A stretch of DNA of 11,355 bases from assembly GCA_002327765.1 (NCBI GenBank), contig DCUH01000047.1, positions 29,818 through 41,172 on the forward strand. The letters run 5' to 3'. Source of the stretch: a bacterium UBA2219. Its GTDB lineage: Bacteria > Desulfobacterota > Deferrimicrobia > Deferrimicrobiales > Deferrimicrobiaceae. The notes below the pieces were generated by a model, which was not told the origin of the DNA, did not search any database, and was given only the letters and a program-made list of their open reading frames with translations. A program made the translations under genes and the position numbers. Below, piece after piece: positions 7,392 through 11,355 of the stretch (positions are counted from its first letter, which is position 1; the number at the start of each line of letters is the position of its first letter).

Positions 7392-8647
7392 CCGGTCCTC
7401 GCGATCTCCTGGTCGATCCTTCCTTCCCGGATGCCGGTCAGGATCCCCTTGTGCTGCCAGCGCACCTTCTCGGAGATCGCATCGTGGGAAGCCCCCCGGA
7501 CGCCGAGCTCCGCATAGCCGTTCTCCCGGGAGAACACGACCCGCCCTTCGAGGAACACCAGCGTCTGGACGATCGCCTTCTCCGTGCCCAGGTCCTCCGT
7601 CTGGACCTGGAGGGTCCGGCCGCCGCGCACGATCACCTCGTTCAGGCAGACGCGGGAAGCGGAAACGCCCGAAGGCCTCCCCTCCGCCCGCAACGGCGGC
7701 TCCTCCGGAGTCGGGGCGCCCTGGGACCCGGGTTCCGCGCGCGGGGTCTCCGCGACGATGCGCCGGGCGATCTCCACGAAGGGAGCGGCCGCGGCGTCGG
7801 GGCCGGAGATCACGACGGGGGTCATCGTCCGGACCGACTTCTCGATCTCCGGGCTGCGCGGGATGCCGCCGAGGAACGGGAGGTCGACCTGGAGGTACTG
7901 CCGGGCGATGCCGGCGAGCGCCCGGTGCACCTTCTCCCCTTCGGTCCCGATCGCGTTGTTCACGATGAGCCGCAGGTTCATCTCCCCGACCAGCGCGCAG
8001 ACCTTCTCCGCGGCTTCCCCGTCCACGTCCCGCATCGATTCCACGACCTCTTCGATCTTGCGGACCTTCCCGGCGCCGCTGCCGGAAAGGAGCGCCGACA
8101 GCGGCTCCTTGACGGACGGGTTCCCGCTGAAGGCGGACAGGATCTTGCGGCGGACCGCCAGCTTCAGGAACTCGTAGCCGCTCAGGATGGCGGTGGGCTC
8201 CGGCGTCGTCACGAGGATGCCGAAGTCGGCCATGTTGAAGAAGTCGAGGTTGTTGAAGGTGGCGCCGGCGCCGATGTCGACCAGGATGTAGTCGGCCGGC
8301 AGCTTGCCGATCGCCCGCAACATCCGCTGCTTCCGCGCGTGCCCGGGGTTGGCGAGGTCGATGAAGTCGGTCGCGCCGCAGATGAGGTGGAGCGTCCGGA
8401 TCGGCGTCGGGACCAGGAGGTCCTCGATCGTCCCGACCGTCTTTCCCACGAATTCGTTCAGCGTGAGGGGCGGATGCTTGATCCCGAACAGGGTGTGGAC
8501 ATTGGCGCCCGCGAGGTCTGCGTCCACGAGGACGACCTCGTGCCCCTCCCGGGCGAGCGCGCACGCGACGTTGACGGAGACGAGGCTCTTGCCGACGCCC
8601 CCCTTCCCGCCGCCGACCGCGCAGATCATCCCCTGGATGTTTTCCAT
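7388..8647 (-). CDS. MinD/ParA-family ATPase with extra C-terminal module
   Basis: A deviant-Walker-A ATPase of 419 residues from the chosen start; relatives position protein or DNA complexes in the cell. Seen: GGGKGGVGKS (12-21) with signature lysine K15 and catalytic K20, switch I-type DADLAGANVH (42-51), Walker B-like ILVDIGAGAT (121-130), and TTPEPTAILSGYEFLK (147-162), as in MinD/FlhG-type proteins. After the ATPase core (to about 300) comes a Pro/Glu-rich linker (about 301-330). Then follows a module of about 85 residues with QVQTEDLG (347-354), TLVFLEGRVVFSR (362-374) and RWQHKGILTGIREGRID (396-412). No MinD-type amphipathic membrane helix is evident at the end. The ATG at 8647 was preferred because MENIQGMICAVGGGKGG is a normal family start; the extension to 8683 (TTG) lacks support. 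It is first in a unit with the repeat lipoprotein and rmuC. The cargo it positions is unknown. Confidence 0.85.
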   Translation of the reverse strand: MENIQGMICAVGGGKGGVGKSLVSVNVACALAREGHEVVLVDADLAGANVHTLFGIKHPPLTLNEFVGKTVGTIEDLLVPTPIRTLHLICGATDFIDLANPGHARKQRMLRAIGKLPADYILVDIGAGATFNNLDFFNMADFGILVTTPEPTAILSGYEFLKLAVRRKILSAFSGNPSVKEPLSALLSGSGAGKVRKIEEVVESMRDVDGEAAEKVCALVGEMNLRLIVNNAIGTEGEKVHRALAGIARQYLQVDLPFLGGIPRSPEIEKSVRTMTPVVISGPDAAAAPFVEIARRIVAETPRAEPGSQGAPTPEEPPLRAEGRPSGVSASRVCLNEVIVRGGRTLQVQTEDLGTEKAIVQTLVFLEGRVVFSRENGYAELGVRGASHDAISEKVRWQHKGILTGIREGRIDQEIARTG

Positions 8648-8674
8648 CCGCTCGATTTTATTACCGGAACGCAA

Positions 8675-8695
8675 TGTATACAAGAATCGTTCGAT
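8675..8695. promoter_or_regulatory. Short palindromes in the 68-bp divergent gap (possible operator)
   Basis: The gap between the MinD-like start (8647) and the ampG-like start (8716) contains a perfect 8-base palindrome TGTATACA (8675-8682) and, three bases on, ATCG-TT-CGAT (8686-8695). The region is markedly A+T-richer than the genes around it, and it must carry promoters for both directions. On the minus strand TAAAAT (8660-8655) is a possible -10, with a weak TTGTAT 17 bases upstream; that would make the MinD-like mRNA nearly leaderless. Function as an operator is inference only. Confidence 0.2.
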
Positions 8696-8715
8696 CCCGG
8701 TGTAGGATATTTGCC

Positions 8716-9951
8716 ATGTCCGTGATCCTGGATGCGTTCGCCAACCGGCGCATTTTCTTCGTTCTCCTCCTCGGATTCTCCTCCGGCATCCCGCTGGCGC
8801 TCACCGGGACCACCCTCCAGGCGTGGATGGCGACGGAAAAGGTGGACCTGGCGCTGATCGGCGCCTTCTCGCTCGTGGGGCTCCCATACACGATCAAGTA
8901 CCTCTGGTCCCCCCTGATGGACCGCTTCGTCCCGCCGTTCCTGGGCCGCCGCCGCGGCTGGATGCTGGTGACCCAGGCGGCGCTGTTCGCCGCCGTCGCC
9001 GCGATGGCGTTCTCCCAGCCGAAGGCGCACCCCGGGGCGCTCGCCCTCCTCGCCCTCCTCGTCGCCTTCTGCAGCGCGAGCCAGGACATCGTGATCGACG
9101 CCTACCGCACCGATATCCTGCTCCCGGAGGAGCTGGGGCCCGGAGCGGGGGTCCACATCCTCGGGTACCGGGTCGCCATGCTCACCTCGGGGGCGATCGC
9201 GCTGATCCTCGCCGACCGCCTGCCGTGGCGCACCGTCTACCTCCTCATGGCGGGGTCGCTGGCCATCGGGATGGCCGCGTCCTTCCTCGCGCCGGAGCCG
9301 GTGTTGCCGCCCAAATCCCCCCGGACCCTCAGGGAGGCGGTGGTCGAGCCGTTCCGTGAGTTCCTCGGCCGGGAAGGGGCCGTCGCGATCCTGCTGTTCA
9401 TCGTCTTCTACAAGCTCGACGTCGTGATGGCCACCGCGCTGACCACCCCGTTCCTGCTCGAGCTGGGGTTCACCAAGACCGACATCGGCGCAGTGACGAA
9501 GGGGCTCGGGATGATTTCCACGATCGTCGGGACGCTGGCAGGCGGGGCCGTCGTCGCGAAGATCGGGATGAAGAGGTCCCTCTGGGTCTTCGGCGTCCTA
9601 CAGTCCGTCTCCACCCTGACCTTCTACGCCCTGGCGAAGCTCGGCTACCACTACCCGATGATGGTGGCGGCGATCGGGATGGAGAACCTGTGCAGCGGCA
9701 TGGGGACGGCGGCGTACGCGGCGTTCCTGATGAGCCTGTGCGACCGGCGCTTCACGGCCACGCAGTACGCCCTGCTGACCAGCCTGATGGCGGTGACGCG
9801 CGTGGTGGTCGGCGCCCCGACGGGGGCCCTCGCGAAGGCCTACGGTTGGCCGGCGTTCTTCATCCTGTCCGCGCTGGCGGCGATCCCCGGGCTTTTGCTG
9901 CTTCTCCGGTACGACCGGTGGAGCGCGCCCCTTCAGTCGAAGTCGGAGTAG
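8716..9951 (+). CDS. ampG: AmpG-like muropeptide MFS transporter
   Basis: Inner-membrane major-facilitator permease of 411 residues. Characterised AmpG proteins import anhydro-muropeptides from peptidoglycan turnover for recycling. Seen: the family's N-terminal pattern LLLGFSSGIPLALTGTTLQAW (split over residues 17-37), FSLVGLPYTIKYLWSPLMDR (51-70), PPFLGRRRGW (73-82), SQDIVIDAYRTD (122-133), and about twelve hydrophobic segments ending near residue 397. The gene is complete and of usual short AmpG length; some AmpG proteins have two extra C-terminal helices, which are absent here. The ATG at 8716 was chosen because AGGA (8704-8707) sits eight bases upstream and MSVILDAFANRR is a normal AmpG start; an in-frame ATG at 8674 lacks a ribosome-binding site. 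It diverges from the MinD-like unit. Its last 19 bases overlap the 3' end of the convergent HD gene. A related sugar or peptide MFS role cannot be excluded. Confidence 0.85.
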   Translation: MSVILDAFANRRIFFVLLLGFSSGIPLALTGTTLQAWMATEKVDLALIGAFSLVGLPYTIKYLWSPLMDRFVPPFLGRRRGWMLVTQAALFAAVAAMAFSQPKAHPGALALLALLVAFCSASQDIVIDAYRTDILLPEELGPGAGVHILGYRVAMLTSGAIALILADRLPWRTVYLLMAGSLAIGMAASFLAPEPVLPPKSPRTLREAVVEPFREFLGREGAVAILLFIVFYKLDVVMATALTTPFLLELGFTKTDIGAVTKGLGMISTIVGTLAGGAVVAKIGMKRSLWVFGVLQSVSTLTFYALAKLGYHYPMMVAAIGMENLCSGMGTAAYAAFLMSLCDRRFTATQYALLTSLMAVTRVVVGAPTGALAKAYGWPAFFILSALAAIPGLLLLLRYDRWSAPLQSKSE

Positions 9952-11123
9952 ATCTCCCCGAAGTTCAGCCCCAGGTACTGCGCTTCCTGCTCCTGCCGGT
10001 AGATGTTCCCCTTGGCGAACTGCAGGTCCTGGCTGATGCTCCCGTTTCGGATCCCCGCGTACGCCTCGACGAACGCCGCGAGCTGGTCGGCGCGCTTGAC
10101 GAGCTCCCCGTCCTTGGGGTTGAAGGCGTCGTCGTTGTACCTCTCGTGGATCTCCGCCGCCGGGGCGGGCCGGACCTTCCCTTCCTCGGTGACGAAGTTC
10201 TCGAACTCGTTCTCGGCGAACATCCGGAAGTCGGAGTGCCAGCTTTCCGGAAGCAGGCCGTACACCTCCTTGTCGAGCATCTCCTTCTCGTACCCCTTGA
10301 TCAGCTCGGACAGCCCCTCGACGGACCGCTTCACGGGGGAGATGATGTCGCGCGTGAGGACCTCCGGGAGGTCGTGGAACAGCCCCGTGAGAAAGTTGTT
10401 CACGCAGCGGCGCGGGCACGCCCTGATCTCGAGCGAGAAGAGGTAGGAGAGGATCGCCACGTAGAGGGAGTGGCCCAGGACCGAGGTCTTCGGGATCCGG
10501 TGGAGGTGGGCCCACCGCGACTGGAACCGCAGCTGGCCGCACAGGTCGATGAAGTTCCGGAACCGCCGCTCTCCGTTGAGAAGCTCGATCCCCTTGAGGT
10601 CCCCGAACATCCCGACCTTCCGGTCGAGGTCCGCCCGGATGTCGTCGATCTCGTACCCGCCGGGATTGGCCCGCTCGACGATCCGGAACTCCCAGCGGGT
10701 GGCGTAGAAGTGGGCCGCGCTCAGGATCCGCTTCTCGATCGCCCCCTCGCCCTCGACGAAATGGTCCTGGTACCGCCGGCAGAACGGCTTCCCCAGCGGG
10801 GAGATGACCGGGCGCAGCTCCCCGTACACCCAGTCGTTGAGCTGCTTGTACTTCTTCGTGTCGGCCTTGATCTTGTAGTAGATCTGGGGCTTCAGGTCCG
10901 TGATGACGATCCGCTGCAGCAGCTCGAAGATCCCCGCCTCGATCATCTTCTGCCACGGGACCGGGTTCCCCGCCTCCTCCTCGAACCGGGCGAGGAAGTG
11001 GGCGATGATCATCTTGTGCGCCTGCTTGTCGAGCTCGATCAGCTCCACAGGGCGGATCTTGTCGTTCCACCGCTGCATGTACGCGGCGTCGAACAGCTTG
11101 AGGAGGAGCGCCTTGCGGATCAC
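9933..11123 (-). CDS. HD-domain phosphohydrolase with degenerate N-terminal HD copy (YfbR-like)
   Basis: Probable metal-dependent phosphohydrolase, 396 residues, about twice the size of E. coli YfbR, a 5'-deoxynucleotidase. The C-terminal half (about 200-380) carries a full YfbR-like site: H218 in GHS, H250-D251 with E254 in LFHDLPEVLTRD (248-259), D259, and D346 in VKRADQLAAF (342-351). The N-terminal half (about 30-165) looks like a decayed copy: H36 and D76 are kept, but HD has become E67-L68, E254 corresponds to R71 and D346 to H138. The matching KKYKQLNDWVYGELRP (90-105) and KGYEKEMLDKEVYGLLP (276-292) support duplication. The GTG start at 11123 overlaps the stop of the upstream OmpA/MotB gene. 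The nucleotide substrate is inferred from the family only. The 3' end overlaps ampG by 19 bases. Confidence 0.82.
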   Translation of the reverse strand: MIRKALLLKLFDAAYMQRWNDKIRPVELIELDKQAHKMIIAHFLARFEEEAGNPVPWQKMIEAGIFELLQRIVITDLKPQIYYKIKADTKKYKQLNDWVYGELRPVISPLGKPFCRRYQDHFVEGEGAIEKRILSAAHFYATRWEFRIVERANPGGYEIDDIRADLDRKVGMFGDLKGIELLNGERRFRNFIDLCGQLRFQSRWAHLHRIPKTSVLGHSLYVAILSYLFSLEIRACPRRCVNNFLTGLFHDLPEVLTRDIISPVKRSVEGLSELIKGYEKEMLDKEVYGLLPESWHSDFRMFAENEFENFVTEEGKVRPAPAAEIHERYNDDAFNPKDGELVKRADQLAAFVEAYAGIRNGSISQDLQFAKGNIYRQEQEAQYLGLNFGEIYSDFD

Positions 11124-11355
11124 GGCTGGTCCCGGTCCACCAGGGTGATCTCGATCCGCCGGTTCTTCGCGCGCCCTTCCGGCGCGGCGTTGTCGCCCAC
11201 CGGCTTCCATTCCCCGTAGGCGATCGCCGAGAGCCGGTCGGCGGGAATCCCCTGCTTCTGCAGGAAGCGGGTCACGTTGATCGCTCGCGCCGCGGACAGC
11301 TCCCAGTTCGTCGGGTACCTCTTCTGCAGGGAAGGCGAGATCAGGACGTTGTCGG
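11120..11355 (-). CDS. OmpA/MotB-family peptidoglycan-binding protein (C-terminal fragment; 5' part beyond window)
   Basis: Only the last 77 residues lie inside the window; the start is right of position 11355. They form the second half of an OmpA C-terminal domain, which binds the diaminopimelate of peptidoglycan. Seen: YPTNWELSAARAINVTRFL, then IPADRLSAIAYGEWKPVG, and the terminal arginine motif GRAKNRRIEITL, all in the usual order. The TNWELSAARA wording is closest to MotB and MotB-like proteins, but the N-terminal membrane helix that would separate MotB from OmpA/Pal is not visible. The TGA stop (11122-11120) overlaps the GTG start of the HD gene, so the two are probably one transcription unit. 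This may be a motor, TolA/Pal-like or stand-alone envelope anchor protein. Confidence 0.88.
   Translation of the reverse strand, partial: DNVLISPSLQKRYPTNWELSAARAINVTRFLQKQGIPADRLSAIAYGEWKPVGDNAAPEGRAKNRRIEITLVDRDQP

Noticed and set aside
5826..8564. A 912-codon open minus-strand frame that would fuse the DUF5666-type lipoprotein to a long N-terminal extension
   Set aside because: The extension lies in another frame across the MinD-like gene and reads as Arg/Pro/Gly-rich nonsense. The lipoprotein has its own ATG, ribosome-binding site and signal peptide at 7391.
9690..11219. 509-codon plus-strand open frame across the HD gene
   Set aside because: Low-complexity Val/Asp/Leu/Arg-rich translation mirroring the opposite coding strand; no ribosome-binding site or domain.
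1..11355. Mobile element, CRISPR, toxin-antitoxin or defence system
   Set aside because: No spaced repeats, transposase or integrase motifs, small paired genes or composition break were seen; the genes fit a normal chromosomal region.

Overview
This window comes from a very G+C-rich Gram-negative bacterium. Codon third positions are almost always G or C, and GTG starts and overlapping or abutting genes are common. The gene set includes an outer-membrane lipid-asymmetry (Mla) system, an AmpG-type muropeptide permease, an OmpA/MotB-type peptidoglycan-binding protein and a MACS-type acyl-CoA synthetase. It also has a MinD-like ATPase with a C-terminal tail module and a DUF5666-type repeat lipoprotein. 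Together these suggest a deltaproteobacterium in the broad sense (Desulfuromonadota/Deferrimicrobia-like). That placement is an inference from gene content and protein style, not a measured phylogeny.

Layout from left to right. (1) Positions 1-1328, minus strand: mlaE followed directly by mlaF, which runs off the left edge. (2) 1394-2242, plus strand: mlaA, divergent from mlaE across a 65-bp gap that must hold promoters for both directions. (3) 2338-4568, plus strand: a medium-chain/aromatic-type acyl-CoA synthetase and a HAD phosphatase whose GTG start overlaps the synthetase stop. (4) 4565-8647, minus strand: a three-gene unit transcribed right to left, made of a MinD-like ATPase with an extra C-terminal module, a repeat-rich DUF5666-type lipoprotein (ATGA overlap) and rmuC. 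Its last stop codon overlaps the HAD stop codon inside a CTAG palindrome. (5) 8716-9951, plus strand: an ampG-like permease, divergent from the MinD-like gene across 68 bp. (6) 9933-11355, minus strand: the 3' end of an OmpA/MotB-family gene, then a two-module HD phosphohydrolase whose GTG start overlaps the OmpA stop. The HD gene converges on ampG with a 19-bp overlap.

Much of the window concerns the cell envelope. MlaE/MlaF/MlaA move phospholipids between the outer and inner membranes, AmpG recycles peptidoglycan fragments, the OmpA/MotB protein binds peptidoglycan, and the repeat protein is an envelope lipoprotein. The acyl-CoA synthetase, HAD and HD enzymes are metabolic or housekeeping.

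Packing is dense. No intergenic gap exceeds about 95 bp, and every gene fully inside the window looks intact. I saw no tRNA, rRNA, CRISPR array, insertion sequence, phage gene or integration site. I do not see a clearly new defence or mobile system. The points most worth a second look are the degenerate duplicated HD module, the MinD-like ATPase with its unnamed tail module co-transcribed with a repeat lipoprotein, and an MlaA without a lipobox cysteine.
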